From assembly GCA_965601485.1 (NCBI GenBank), contig OZ271846.1:1674001-1738000 (forward strand): DNA of 64,000 nt, given 5' to 3'. The position numbers and the translations under genes are program-made. The stretch comes from Methylotenera_A aquatica. Its GTDB lineage: Bacteria; Pseudomonadota; Gammaproteobacteria; Burkholderiales; Methylophilaceae. Positions 26,527 to 35,651 of this stretch are shown here, one piece after another (position 1 is the stretch's first letter; every line of letters starts with the position of its first letter). The notes under the pieces are model-generated. The model worked only from the letters and a program-made list of their open reading frames with translations. It was not told the DNA's origin and made no database searches.

Positions 26527-27650
26527 ATGAAAATCGCGACAGGTTTAGCAGTCGGCCTTAAAGCAGAGCCAGAACTGGCGGCGGCTGCCGTTTTAAGCGG
26601 AATGAGCAAAGGCGAATTAGATGCGTCTGCCTGTGTATTGTTATTTTAAGCTCAGAGTTTGCATCTAGCCCCAGAATCAGCCATCAAAGCGGCGGCCAAA
26701 GCCTCTTGTTGCACCAGCATTATTGGCTGCTCGGCAATTGGCATTTTTACAGAAAAAGATTGGGTCATTGATAGCCCAGCAGCGGCGGTGATGGTGTTTT
26801 CAGACAATAGTTGGTAAAAGCCAGAACAACAAATAAATACCAATTTAAGTGCCACACTACTGTTGACTCTAGCCGCACCTAATGCCATTAATAGCTCATG
26901 GCTTAATGCTAAACAGCAACGTTTAGGCGGCGTGTCGGGCGATGCGATTGGGCAAGGTGCTTTTTCGGTTTAGGAAAACGCCAAGGGTATTACACAAGGC
27001 TATTGTGAAATGCGATTAAATAACGCGGAAAATTCCGTGGGCGCAACTCACAGCTTAAAATTATTAACCAGCCCGCGTAGGGTTACTACCAGTAAACAGC
27101 TGGATTTATTATCCATTGCTAACTTACCTGCATTGGACTCTTTAAAAGCGGTATGCAAGAAAGAGGCTTTTTAGATGCAATGGGGGAAATACTTTATCAT
27201 CAGATGATGGCGGTATATTCAAGCCGCGCATTAAATATTGAACACGGCAATTATCATTTAGCGTCTATAATTGCTGGGGACGAATCTATAGGCGCTGTGA
27301 CTTTAGCCAAACCTTTACAAATGGGTGATTGGGTGAGTTCAGCGGTGCGCGATATGGATGCCGCGCAAATTGACTTGGTGAAAACCGCCGGTACATTAAG
27401 GCGGCAATTAGACACACAAACCAATAACAATGTACCGCAATTTGGGCCGCTATTTTTATGCCTTGGACGTGGACTGTATTTGTACAATGGCGTTGACCAA
27501 GATTTAGCATTACTTAAATCCTTAATTCCCAATCTGCCGCTGATTGGCTTTTATGGCAATGGCGAAATTGCGCCAATTAGAGGCAAAAATGAATTGCTAC
27601 AATATTCAGCCGTGTTAGGGCTATTTGGTAAAAACAATGAGTCTATTTAA
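26527..27650 (+). pseudogene. FIST-domain protein, disrupted
   Basis: The frame from ATG 26527 reads as a FIST N-domain (LAVGLKAEPELAAAAVLSGM, then CCTSIIGCSAIGIF) but has in-frame stops at 26647 (TAA), 26815 (TAA) and 26971 (TAG), and then a frame change near 27145-27155. The C-terminal half (27153-27650) is open in the new frame and shows the FIST_C features LFLCLGRGLYLYN and PLIGFYGNGEIAPI. FIST proteins are small-ligand sensors in signalling pathways. Restoring the three stops and one base would give a protein of about 370 residues, so this is a degraded gene. The third stop probably replaces a Trp (VWEN in relatives). Confidence 0.88.
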
Positions 27651-28080
27651 TCCATCGCGTGATGAAGTGCGTAAATTCTTTTTTGAGGCTTGGGCCAAGT
27701 GGAGAAAAAAAGACGTCCTAACAGATTTAGAAAAGCTTGGCCTGCATATTATGCAAATGCATCCTGAATATCACCCGATTTTAGATGCGCCAGAACACTA
27801 TAAGCAGATAGCGTATTATCCAGAAATGGGCGAGACCAATCCTTTTTTGCACATGAGTTTACATCTATCAGTTTTAGAACAAATTAGCATTAATCAGCCA
27901 ATTGGTATAACGCCCATCTATCACAAACTATTATTCAAGTATCAAAATGAGCACGATGCGCAGCATGATATTTTAGAGTGCTTGGGTGAAACTATCTGGC
28001 TGGCGCAACGCAATCAAACAGGATTAGACAGCGAGCATTATTTAACGCTAGTGCAACAAAAAGCTGGCATTGTTACTTAA
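27637..28080 (+). CDS. DUF1841 family protein
   Basis: 147 residues from ATG 27637 (MSLFNPSRDEVRKFFFEAWAKW), overlapping the end of the FIST remnant by 14 bp. Conserved features of the family are LEKLGLHIMQMHPEYHPIL, LHMSLHLSVLEQISINQP and a histidine-rich stretch NEHDAQHDILECLGE. No membrane segment. The histidines could bind metal, but no biochemical role is established. The gene is intact although the genes on both sides are decayed. Confidence 0.85.
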   Translation: MSLFNPSRDEVRKFFFEAWAKWRKKDVLTDLEKLGLHIMQMHPEYHPILDAPEHYKQIAYYPEMGETNPFLHMSLHLSVLEQISINQPIGITPIYHKLLFKYQNEHDAQHDILECLGETIWLAQRNQTGLDSEHYLTLVQQKAGIVT

Positions 28081-28108
28081 TTGCAACTTACGTGATTGAA
28101 TATTCAAT

Positions 28109-28665
28109 ATGACAACTTCACATAATATGCAAGATTGGCTAAACTAGCATAGTGATTTTTTATACCGATTTGCGTTAGCAAGATTGCGCGATCCGCATTT
28201 GGCAGAAGATGTTGTGCAAGAAACCTTTTTGGCGGCGATTAAAAACCAATCATTTGCAGGAAAATCGGCACCGCGCACTTGTTTAACTGGCATTTTAAAG
28301 CATAAAATTATTGATGTGATGCGCAAAAATGTTCGCGAAATTGCGGCATCGGATTTAATGTCAGACAAAGTGCTAATATGTACGAATTTTTTGATGATGC
28401 AGGTCACTAGACTGAAAAGCCTCCTGCGTGGAACATGCCAGAAAACGTACTAGAGCATAAGCAATTTTTAGGCGTATTGCAAAACTGCATGGACAAGTTA
28501 CCGGCCAAATTAGCCACGCTTTTTATGATGCGCGATGTGCACAAAACTGACAATGAAGAAATTTGTAAGGAGCTCAATATCAGCACGATCAATGCTTGGG
28601 TGATGATATACAAAGCTCAAATGGGTAATCGAAAGTGTTTGAAAATTAATTGGATAGGAGTTTAG
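28109..28665 (+). pseudogene. ECF-type RNA polymerase sigma factor, disrupted
   Basis: Frame 1 from ATG 28109 has a TAG at 28145 and then a good sigma-70 region 2 (FLYRFALARLRDPHLAEDVV, QETFLAAIKN, GILKHKIIDVMRKN). Around 28365-28375 the frame changes; region 4 continues in another frame, with a second TAG at 28408 (where relatives have a Trp, GHWxEKP) and then NVLEHKQFLGVLQNCMDKLP, EEICKELNISTINAWVMIYKAQ. Two stops and one frameshift make function unlikely. Relatives of this sigma type often stand with an anti-sigma gene and a DUF692/DUF2063 cluster, as here. Confidence 0.88.
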
Positions 28666-28675
28666 AGGTTTAGCT

Positions 28676-28924
28676 ATGTTAGACTTTCGACAAGCAGGTC
28701 AACTTATTTCAAAATCGCTAGATCATCAATTGTCAAGGCCTGAGCGACTTGCAGTACGTTTACATCTGTAATTTTAAGTATTGCAAGCGCTTTAGTCCGC
28801 CGCTAAACACCATGCGTAAAGCACTCAATCGCCTGTCACAATCGATTGAAAACAACCCAAATATTCGATTACCATCTGAAACTAAAAATCGGATTGCAAG
28901 CTCAATTGAATCTAGACCAGATTA
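28676..28924 (+). pseudogene. Anti-sigma factor (zinc-finger type), disrupted
   Basis: Starts 11 bp after the sigma remnant. The first 31 codons read MLDFRQAGQLISKSLDHQLS... RLAVRLHL, the usual N-terminus of short anti-sigma factors, then hit a TAA at about 28769 followed by more stops. The C-terminal half is present in a shifted frame (KYCKRFSPP, TMRKALNRLSQSIENNPNI, ending RPD). The cysteine motif of the zinc finger straddles the damage. Together with the sigma remnant this shows that the dedicated regulation of the following cluster has been lost. Confidence 0.82.
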
Positions 28925-29009
28925 AATTGTGTATAACTTAGTCAACACTTCATCACACATGTTGTTACTTAAATAATTGTTTAACTTAATTTTTAAAAGG
29001 AAATAAATC

Positions 29010-29339
29010 ATGAAAACATCAAACAAAACCATCGCTTTAGCATTATCAGGCGCTTTTGCTTTATCAATCGCAGCCACTCCAATTAACGCAGCAGAGAATC
29101 CATTTGCGATCAAAGCATTGTCTAGCGGCTACCAAGTGGCTGATCACCATGAAAAAATGAAAGACGGCAAATGTGGCGAAGGCAAATGCGGCGCCGAAAT
29201 GAAAAAAGAAATGGGTGCAAAGGTGCATGACGGCAAATGTGGCGAAGGCAAATGCGGCGCCGAAATGAAAAAAGAAATGGGTGCAAAGGTGCATGACGGC
29301 AAATGTGGCGAAGGCAAATGCGGCGACCATAAGAAATAA
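29010..29339 (+). CDS. hvfA: HvfA/BufA-type precursor peptide with EGKCG repeats (copper-binding RiPP)
   Basis: 109 residues. A Sec signal peptide (about 1-28, ending INA-AEN) is followed by the conserved ENPFAIKALSSGYQVA segment of these precursors. The rest is Gly/Lys/Cys-rich: EGKCG at 57-61, 79-83 and 101-105, each preceded by DGKCG, six cysteines in all. In Haemophilus influenzae HvfA, EGKCG cysteines are converted by HvfB/HvfC to copper-binding oxazolone/thioamide groups. The ribosome-binding site AAAAGGAA precedes the ATG. The repeat DNA is two full 66-bp units (29163-29294) plus a partial third. The hvfB and hvfC genes follow directly. No DoxX-type hvfD is seen here. Confidence 0.88.
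   Translation: MKTSNKTIALALSGAFALSIAATPINAAENPFAIKALSSGYQVADHHEKMKDGKCGEGKCGAEMKKEMGAKVHDGKCGEGKCGAEMKKEMGAKVHDGKCGEGKCGDHKK
29163..29325 (+). repeat. Tandem 66-bp repeat inside the precursor gene
   Basis: Units 29163-29228 and 29229-29294 read identical base for base, including third codon positions, and the first 31 bp recur at 29295-29325. Each unit encodes 22 residues with one DGKCG and one EGKCG. Perfect identity points to recent duplication, so copy number probably varies between strains. Confidence 0.93.
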
Positions 29340-29375
29340 TTTTAAATCGTCACTAAAGCCACGCATCCTTTCATT

Positions 29376-30284
29376 GTGTCATCTTTAGTTGATATTAATG
29401 GCGTAGGTCTGGGGTTAAAGCGCGAGCTAATACCTCAAATCCAAACGCTTTATCAAGATCCATCCATTGCCAATATTAACTTTGTTGAAATTGCACCCGA
29501 AAACTGGATTGGCGCAGGTGGTAAAGCGCAAGCCGATTTAGCCTGGTTTGTCGATCGCTATCCGATTGCTTGTCATGGCTTATGTCTATCACTTGGCGGC
29601 ATCGATCCCTTAAATACGGATTTCTTAAAACAAGTTAAATCCTTTTTAAGCTCAAATGCCATTCCACTTTATACCGAACACTTAAGCTATTGCAGTGACT
29701 TTTATCATGGCAAAAGCGGCTACTTATACGATTTACTTCCTATCCCGTTTACAGAAGAAGCGGTTCACTATGTGACCGCCAGAATCAGGCAAACGCAGGA
29801 TATTTTGGAACAAAAAATAGCCATCGAAAACGCTTCGTTTTATGCCGCAGCGCCTATTTCTACTCTAAGTGAAATTGATTTTTTAAATGCAGTATTACAA
29901 GAAGCCGATTGTTACTTACATTTGGATATCAATAATATTTATGTCAACAGCGTCAATTTCGTTAAAACGCATCAAGACCCAGCAAAAATAGCTTCCGATT
30001 TTTTACATAATATCCCCAAAGAGCGCATCGTTTACAGCCATATTGCGGGGCATTATCAAGAGTCTGCTAATTTATTAATTGATACGCACGGTAAAGATGT
30101 TGCTGATCCTGTTTGGGATTTATTGGCGGAGGCATATCAATTATTTGGCGTTTTCCCCACATTATTAGAGCGCGATAGCAACATTCCACCTTTGCCCACT
30201 TTAATGCGTGAAGTGAATAAAATTGCGGCATATCAAGCCGATCACGCACCTAAACTCATCAAAAAAATGCAGTCAGCATGTTAG
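29376..30284 (+). CDS. hvfB: MNIO-family enzyme HvfB/BufB (DUF692)
   Basis: 302 residues, GTG start 36 bp after the precursor. A TIM-barrel iron enzyme of the multinuclear non-heme iron oxidative (MNIO, DUF692) family. Candidate metal ligands appear in CHGLCLSLGG, YTEHLSYCSDF, KIAIENASFY, HLDINNIYVNS, YSHIAGHYQES, LIDTHGKDVADPVWDL and LLERDSNIPP, the family pattern of His, Asp, Glu and Asn. Members modify cysteines of partner peptides with the help of a DUF2063 protein. Intact, unlike the regulator genes upstream. It overlaps hvfC by 7 bp. Confidence 0.93.
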   Translation: MSSLVDINGVGLGLKRELIPQIQTLYQDPSIANINFVEIAPENWIGAGGKAQADLAWFVDRYPIACHGLCLSLGGIDPLNTDFLKQVKSFLSSNAIPLYTEHLSYCSDFYHGKSGYLYDLLPIPFTEEAVHYVTARIRQTQDILEQKIAIENASFYAAAPISTLSEIDFLNAVLQEADCYLHLDINNIYVNSVNFVKTHQDPAKIASDFLHNIPKERIVYSHIAGHYQESANLLIDTHGKDVADPVWDLLAEAYQLFGVFPTLLERDSNIPPLPTLMREVNKIAAYQADHAPKLIKKMQSAC

Positions 30285-31021
30285 AAAAGCAAAAGCTAGG
30301 CTTTCAGCAATATCAAACGCAGTTCACGGCTTGTATTCGCAACCCCACGCAAAATAAAAAACCACCACAGGTAAAGTCCAGTCGTTTAGCGGTTTATAAA
30401 AAAGCGGTTTTTAATAATATTGTAGGGTCGGTTTCAATCTGTTTTCCTGTATGCCAAGCCTTGATTGGCAAGCGCAAATGGCAAAGATTAATGCGAGAAT
30501 TTGTGGCGAATTATGCTGCAGGCAGCCCAATATTTAGAGAAATCCCGGAGCAATTTTTATCGTTTTTAAAACCGCTTGAAAACGTGCCTACTTACTTTAA
30601 ACAATTGGCACACTATGAATGGGTGGAGTTGGCGATTACCATGCAGCAAACCGAGACTATTGCTAAAAGTGAAAAAACGAATTTATTGCATGAAAAACCG
30701 ATGCTAGCGGCGGCGCATATGCTGCTGGAATATGATTATCCTGTTCATCAACTATCGGCAAAATTTAAGCAAAAACATCTACAAAAAACAACCTTACTAG
30801 TGTTTCGAAACGCAATATTTGAAGTGAAATTTATTGAACTCAATCCGATTACTTACCGTTTATTGCAAATAATCAATCAACAAGAATTAACCGGTGAGCA
30901 AGCATTAACAAAGCTTGCAAATGAGATAGAGCATCCTAGTGTGAATACGATTATTCAGTTTGGAATGGATATTTTGACGAATTTAGAGAGTCAGCAAGCC
31001 ATTATTGGTAGTCGCCCATAA
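30278..31021 (+). CDS. hvfC: HvfC/BufC-type partner protein (DUF2063)
   Basis: 247 residues with the start overlapping the end of hvfB. The N-terminal DUF2063 domain (about 1-95) shows the family pattern RLAVYKKAVFNNIVGSVSICFPVCQALIGKRKWQRLMREFV and SPIFREIPEQFLSFL. The C-terminal part (about 105-240) is a winged-helix-like region (LNPITYRLLQIINQQELTGEQALTKL). In characterised systems this partner binds the precursor peptide and delivers it to the MNIO enzyme. The overlap suggests translational coupling and a complex in fixed ratio. Confidence 0.9.
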   Translation: MLEKQKLGFQQYQTQFTACIRNPTQNKKPPQVKSSRLAVYKKAVFNNIVGSVSICFPVCQALIGKRKWQRLMREFVANYAAGSPIFREIPEQFLSFLKPLENVPTYFKQLAHYEWVELAITMQQTETIAKSEKTNLLHEKPMLAAAHMLLEYDYPVHQLSAKFKQKHLQKTTLLVFRNAIFEVKFIELNPITYRLLQIINQQELTGEQALTKLANEIEHPSVNTIIQFGMDILTNLESQQAIIGSRP

Positions 31022-31067
31022 TTGATCAAACAACTTTTAATCTAATGTCTTTTAATTAAGAGGCTAG

Positions 31068-31250
31068 TTAATCAAATAACTGGGTTTCACGCTCAGTGGC
31101 TTTGTGCAACACTTCTTTTTTCTGATGCGAATCTAAATCCCACCACTGTTGAATTTCATCCATCGTTCGGTAGCAACCTTGGCATAAGCCAGATAAATCA
31201 TTCATGCTACAAACACCAATACAAGGAGATTGAATATCTAAATCGGACAT
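31068..31250 (-). CDS. DUF1289 family protein
   Basis: 60 residues: SPCIGVCSMNDLSGLCQGCYRTMDEIQQWWDLD, with four cysteines in the pattern C-x3-C-x8-C-x2-C, the DUF1289 signature and a likely metal site. It lies 36 bp upstream of secA on the same strand but belongs to a family of no known function. It is convergent with hvfC, separated by about 46 bp of AT-rich DNA. Confidence 0.9.
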   Translation of the reverse strand: MSDLDIQSPCIGVCSMNDLSGLCQGCYRTMDEIQQWWDLDSHQKKEVLHKATERETQLFD

Positions 31251-31286
31251 TGAATACTTTCTTTCAAATTTCTATCACTACTAAAC

Positions 31287-34025
31287 TTAGCTTAGAACGC
31301 CATGACACTGTTTGTATTTTTTACCTGAGCCACATGGGCAAGGGTCGTTACGGCCTACCTTTACACCTTCGCGGACAAAAGTTTCACTATTGGCTATTTG
31401 CGCTTGTTGCTCATCACTAAAATCACCTGCTGGGTTGGCTAATGCTTCGTCAAAATCTGCATGTTGATATTGCACATTGGCTAAATCGGCTGGTTTTTCA
31501 ATCGCTTCAACATCGTCCTGTGTTTTTACTTGCACTAGCATGGTGACTTTGGTGACTTCACTTTTTACTGTACTCAATAGACCTTCAAACAACTCAAAGG
31601 CCTCACGTTTGTATTCTTGCTTTGGGTTCTTTTGCGCATACGACCGCAAATGAATACCTTGACGTAAATGGTCTAATGCAGCCAAATGCTCTCGCCAGTG
31701 GGTATCAATGCTTTGCAACATCACGGCACGTTCAAATTGACGCATGGTGTCATTACTAGCCAAGGATTCTTTTGCTTTATATGATTCATCAGCTGCTTCA
31801 AACACGCGCTCGCGCAATGTTTCTTCGTGCAAATCTGGATTAGCTTCTAGCATTTTTTGCAAAGGCAAGTCCAGACCAACTTCTGCAATTAGACTTTTCT
31901 CTAAGGCGGGAATATCCCATTGCTCTTCTACGCTTCCCGGTGGAATATGCGTATTAAAAATACTGCTCAAAACATCATGGCGCATGGCGCTAATTGTTTC
32001 ACCAATATCGGTAGCTTCTAACAACTCATTACGTTGCTCGTAAATCACTTTACGTTGGTCGTTTGATACATCATCAAACTCTAAAAGCTGTTTACGAATG
32101 TCAAAGTTACGACCTTCTACTTTGCGTTGCGCGTTTTCAATCGCACGGCTAACCATGGCATGCTCAATCGCCTCGCCTTCTGGCATTTTCAAACGCTCCA
32201 TAATCGCCGAAACGCGATCGCCAGAGAATATGCGCAGCAATTGGTCATCTAAAGCCAAGTAAAAACGACTTGAACCTGGGTCACCTTGACGGCCTGAACG
32301 GCCACGTAATTGGTTATCTACCCGGCGTGATTCATGACGTTCTGTACCGATAATATGTAAACCGCCTGATGCTAATACTGCATCGTGGCGTTGTTGCCAT
32401 TCTGCTTTTAATTGCGCCTCTTTGGCTTCTTTTTCGGCATCGCTTAAGCTTGCATCGGATTTAACCGCATGAATACTGGCTTCTGGATTACCACCTAATA
32501 CAATATCCGTACCACGGCCAGCCATATTTGTGGCAATGGTAATCGCGCCTGGTTGGCCTGCTTCCGCCACAATATGCGCTTCACGCTCATGTTGCTTGGC
32601 GTTTAGTACTTCATGTTTTAAGTTGGCTTTTGTTAATAAACGCGAAATAATTTCAGAGTTTTCGATGGATGTTGTACCCACCAATACTGGCTGACCAATC
32701 GCTTGGCATTGTTTAATATCTTCAAGTACTGCATTATATTTTTCAGCCGAGGTACGATACACTTTATCCATCGCATCTTTACGCAACATGCCGCGATGAG
32801 TTGGAATAACCACCGTTTCCAAGCTATAAATCTGATTAAATTCGTATGCTTCAGTGTCCGCCGTACCCGTCATGCCGCTTAATTTTTCATACATGCGGAA
32901 ATAGTTTTGGAAAGTAATAGACGCCAACGTTTGGTTTTCTTTTTGAATCGCCACGCCTTCTTTGGCTTCAACCGCTTGATGCAAACCATCTGACCAGCGA
33001 CGACCCGGCATCATGCGGCCTGAAAACTCATCCACTATTACAATTTCCCCATCACGCACCACATAATGCTGGTCTAGATTGAATAAGTTTTGAGCACGCA
33101 GAGATGCATATAAATGATGCACTAAAGTGATATTGGAAGGCTCATACAGGCTTGAGTTTTCGGCCATTAGGCCAGAAGTTGCTAAAATTGCTTCAGCTCG
33201 CTCATGACCCGCTTCGCTCATGGTCACTGTTTGTGCTTTTTCATCTACCCAAAAATCACCTTCGCCATCTTCAACAGTTTGCTTCGTTAATTGTTTAGCT
33301 ACCGCGTTAATCTGATTATATAAATCAATGCTGTTTTCAGCCTGGCCAGAAATAATCAATGGTGTGCGCGCTTCATCAATTAAAATCGAATCCACTTCAT
33401 CCACCAGCGCATAACTTAAACTACGTTGTGTGCGCTCATTTTTGGTAAACACCATATTGTCGCGCAGATAATCAAAACCAAATTCGTTGTTAGTACCGTA
33501 CGTAATATCGGCCGCGTAAGCCAATTGTTTGGCATCGTGCTGCATTTGCGATAAGTTAATACCAACGCTTAAACCTAAAAATTTGTATAACTGGCCCATC
33601 CATTCCGCATCACGCTTGGCTAGATAATCATTCACCGTAACAACATGTACGCCTTTGCCTGTGATAGCGTTTAGATAAACAGGCAATGTAGCAACTAGCG
33701 TTTTACCTTCACCTGTACGCATTTCAGCAATTTTTCCCGCATTCAAGACCATGCCGCCAATTAATTGCACATCAAAATGGCGCATGCCTAATGCACGTAC
33801 ACTGCCCTCGCGCACCACGGCAAACGCTTCTGGCAATAACTTTTCCAAACTTTCGCCTTGCTGAAAACGCTGTTTAAAACTTTCTGTTTTTGCGCGCAAC
33901 TCATCATCGGATAAAGCTTGCATAGCTGGCTCTAACGCATTGATTTCTTTAACAGTTTGGCCGTATTGCTTTACAAGCCTGTCATTACGACTACCGAAAA
34001 ATTTTCTAAACAACGTGGATAACAT
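31287..34025 (-). CDS. secA: Protein translocase ATPase SecA
   Basis: ATP-driven motor that pushes preproteins through SecYEG. 912 residues, full length. Walker A is MRTGEGKTLVATLP (about 102-115) and DEVDSILIDEARTPLIISG contains the Walker B and motif III region. TNMAGRGTDIVLGGNPEA and RRVDNQLRGRSGRQGDPGSS (helicase motifs V and VI) follow. The C-terminal zinc-binding SecB-contact motif is VGRNDPCPCGSGKKYKQCHG. It exports, among others, the signal-peptide proteins of this window. Confidence 0.98.
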   Translation of the reverse strand: MLSTLFRKFFGSRNDRLVKQYGQTVKEINALEPAMQALSDDELRAKTESFKQRFQQGESLEKLLPEAFAVVREGSVRALGMRHFDVQLIGGMVLNAGKIAEMRTGEGKTLVATLPVYLNAITGKGVHVVTVNDYLAKRDAEWMGQLYKFLGLSVGINLSQMQHDAKQLAYAADITYGTNNEFGFDYLRDNMVFTKNERTQRSLSYALVDEVDSILIDEARTPLIISGQAENSIDLYNQINAVAKQLTKQTVEDGEGDFWVDEKAQTVTMSEAGHERAEAILATSGLMAENSSLYEPSNITLVHHLYASLRAQNLFNLDQHYVVRDGEIVIVDEFSGRMMPGRRWSDGLHQAVEAKEGVAIQKENQTLASITFQNYFRMYEKLSGMTGTADTEAYEFNQIYSLETVVIPTHRGMLRKDAMDKVYRTSAEKYNAVLEDIKQCQAIGQPVLVGTTSIENSEIISRLLTKANLKHEVLNAKQHEREAHIVAEAGQPGAITIATNMAGRGTDIVLGGNPEASIHAVKSDASLSDAEKEAKEAQLKAEWQQRHDAVLASGGLHIIGTERHESRRVDNQLRGRSGRQGDPGSSRFYLALDDQLLRIFSGDRVSAIMERLKMPEGEAIEHAMVSRAIENAQRKVEGRNFDIRKQLLEFDDVSNDQRKVIYEQRNELLEATDIGETISAMRHDVLSSIFNTHIPPGSVEEQWDIPALEKSLIAEVGLDLPLQKMLEANPDLHEETLRERVFEAADESYKAKESLASNDTMRQFERAVMLQSIDTHWREHLAALDHLRQGIHLRSYAQKNPKQEYKREAFELFEGLLSTVKSEVTKVTMLVQVKTQDDVEAIEKPADLANVQYQHADFDEALANPAGDFSDEQQAQIANSETFVREGVKVGRNDPCPCGSGKKYKQCHGVLS

Positions 34026-34160
34026 GAAGGGACACCGCTTTTCCGAAATTCGGATACCTATAATTGAGATTGGACGAAAAATTGATTATATTGTATGGAT
34101 ATTGGGTAGTTAATGTTTATTTCAATACAAAGCCGTGCAAATTCTAATCTTTAATTGGTT

Positions 34161-35063
34161 TTACTTATTTAAATATTTACGTGGATCTAAAGCATTACCA
34201 TTTAACCTAATTTCATAATGCAAATGGGGACCTGAAGAGCGGCCTGTGCTGCCCACTTGTGCCACAATTTGGCCTTTTATCACACGCTCACCTGGCTTAA
34301 CCAACAATTTAGAAGCATGTGCATAACGTGTTTCTAAACCAGACCCATGGTCAATTTTGACTATATTACCATAGTCCGGTGTGCGTTCTGAGGTAGACAC
34401 GATACCATCAGCCGCTGCGCGAATAGCCGTGCCTGAGTTTGCGGTGAAATCTAAACCTTCGTGAAACGCTTTATTGCCATTAAATGGGTCTATACGCCAG
34501 CCGTAGCTGGATGAATTAAATGCTGCATAAATAGGACTGCTATTGGGCAACATATCTTTAAGCACACTTTTTTGTAAAATTTTTGCTTCAATTGAGCTCA
34601 TGTATTCGTCCCGCCCATTAACCGCTTCGGTTAACTCCAAAATCGCTGCTTTTAATTCAGCCTCTGACATGGCATGCGATTGAACAAGCGGACCACCGCG
34701 GCCATCCAGTTGCAAGCCACCATGCGGTTTTAGATTTGGATTGTTAACTATTTTTTTTTCATTTTCGCCAGCCAATTTTGCCAAACGCTGGTTTTGCGCA
34801 TCAAGGCGCATGATACGGGCTTGCAATTCACCCAACTCTTTAGCGTAAGCATCCAAATGCACTTGAGAAGAAATAATTGAACTTCTAATTTGCGGCGGCA
34901 GTAAAGCGCGCATACCATTTTCTTTAATATTACTTTGCGGCGTAATAAACAATAAAGTGAGCATCACTGGCACCAACACCAAGCCAGCAACCAGCAAGCC
35001 AGCCTGCAAGGCAGACAAACTTTTAGCTTTTGCCATATTGTTAGAGATTAAAATAATATTCAT
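34161..35063 (-). CDS. Membrane-anchored M23 peptidase
   Basis: 300 residues from ATG 35063; ATG 35036 (MAKAKSLSALQ) is an equally good start. One N-terminal membrane helix (about 17-42) is followed by a coiled-coil segment (about 70-110, YAKELGELQARIMRLDAQNQRL) and a C-terminal LytM/M23 domain with the metal ligands in FHEGLDFTA and SSGPHLHYEIRL and the histidine in TRYAHASKL. All ligands are present, so it is probably an active DD-endopeptidase or a regulator of cell-wall hydrolysis. An M23 gene upstream of secA and divergent from a DUF721 gene is a common betaproteobacterial order. Confidence 0.9.
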   Translation of the reverse strand: MNIILISNNMAKAKSLSALQAGLLVAGLVLVPVMLTLLFITPQSNIKENGMRALLPPQIRSSIISSQVHLDAYAKELGELQARIMRLDAQNQRLAKLAGENEKKIVNNPNLKPHGGLQLDGRGGPLVQSHAMSEAELKAAILELTEAVNGRDEYMSSIEAKILQKSVLKDMLPNSSPIYAAFNSSSYGWRIDPFNGNKAFHEGLDFTANSGTAIRAAADGIVSTSERTPDYGNIVKIDHGSGLETRYAHASKLLVKPGERVIKGQIVAQVGSTGRSSGPHLHYEIRLNGNALDPRKYLNK

Positions 35064-35198
35064 TTAATTATTGTCAATAATCCATATTGTTTATGTTATG
35101 AGTTGTGTAGTAAGTTATCAACTTCGTAAAGCCATCAAAAAGCGATGTTTGAGTCTTATTAAGCCAATTTTTATTAAAATCGCAGTAAAATCGTCAGC

Positions 35199-35651
35199 AT
35201 GCGCAAAATTGATAATTTACTAAATCCCAAAAGCCTACAAAATAGTCAGCTTGGTGCTTTAACGCAACAATTGCAATCTCACCAGTTATTACAAAAACTT
35301 TGGGTGAGCGCATGCCCAGAATTGCTTGCTCAATTAAGCACTGTCGGCAACTTAACAAATGGGCTTTTAACCATTTTTGCTCACAGTGCAATTGTTGCCA
35401 ATAAAATCAAACTAGACCAAGCTAAGCTTTTGACTCAATTACAAGATTTGCAAAGTACCAACCTTTTATTTCGGGATTGTAAAGTTACTGTAATTAGTGT
35501 CAAAGTGCAAGTTAAATCTCAGCCTAGGGTCATCGTGCCACCACCAAGAAAACTATCTAAACAAGCGGCAGTTAGCTTAAAAAAGCTGGCGCAAGATTTA
35601 GGTGATTCTCCACTTGCTACAAAACTCAATTCTCTCGCCAACAAAACTTAA
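35199..35651 (+). CDS. DUF721 (DciA-like) protein
   Basis: 150 residues. The KH-like DUF721 domain covers about 15-100 (LTQQLQSHQLLQKLWVSACPELLAQLSTVGNLTNGLLTIFAHSAIVANKIKLD). Family members related to DciA load the replicative helicase DnaB, but short single-domain members such as this one have not all been tested. It is divergent from the M23 peptidase gene, with 135 bp between the starts. No other replication gene is nearby. Confidence 0.78.
   Translation: MRKIDNLLNPKSLQNSQLGALTQQLQSHQLLQKLWVSACPELLAQLSTVGNLTNGLLTIFAHSAIVANKIKLDQAKLLTQLQDLQSTNLLFRDCKVTVISVKVQVKSQPRVIVPPPRKLSKQAAVSLKKLAQDLGDSPLATKLNSLANKT

Noticed and set aside
26641..26973. Recoded stop codons in the FIST gene (alternative code)
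   Set aside because: Both TAA and TAG occur and a frameshift follows; the intact genes of the window use all three stops normally.
29064..29366. Repetitive Phe/Ala-rich open frame on the minus strand
   Set aside because: It is the antisense shadow of the 66-bp repeat in the hvfA-type gene, with no start signal of its own.
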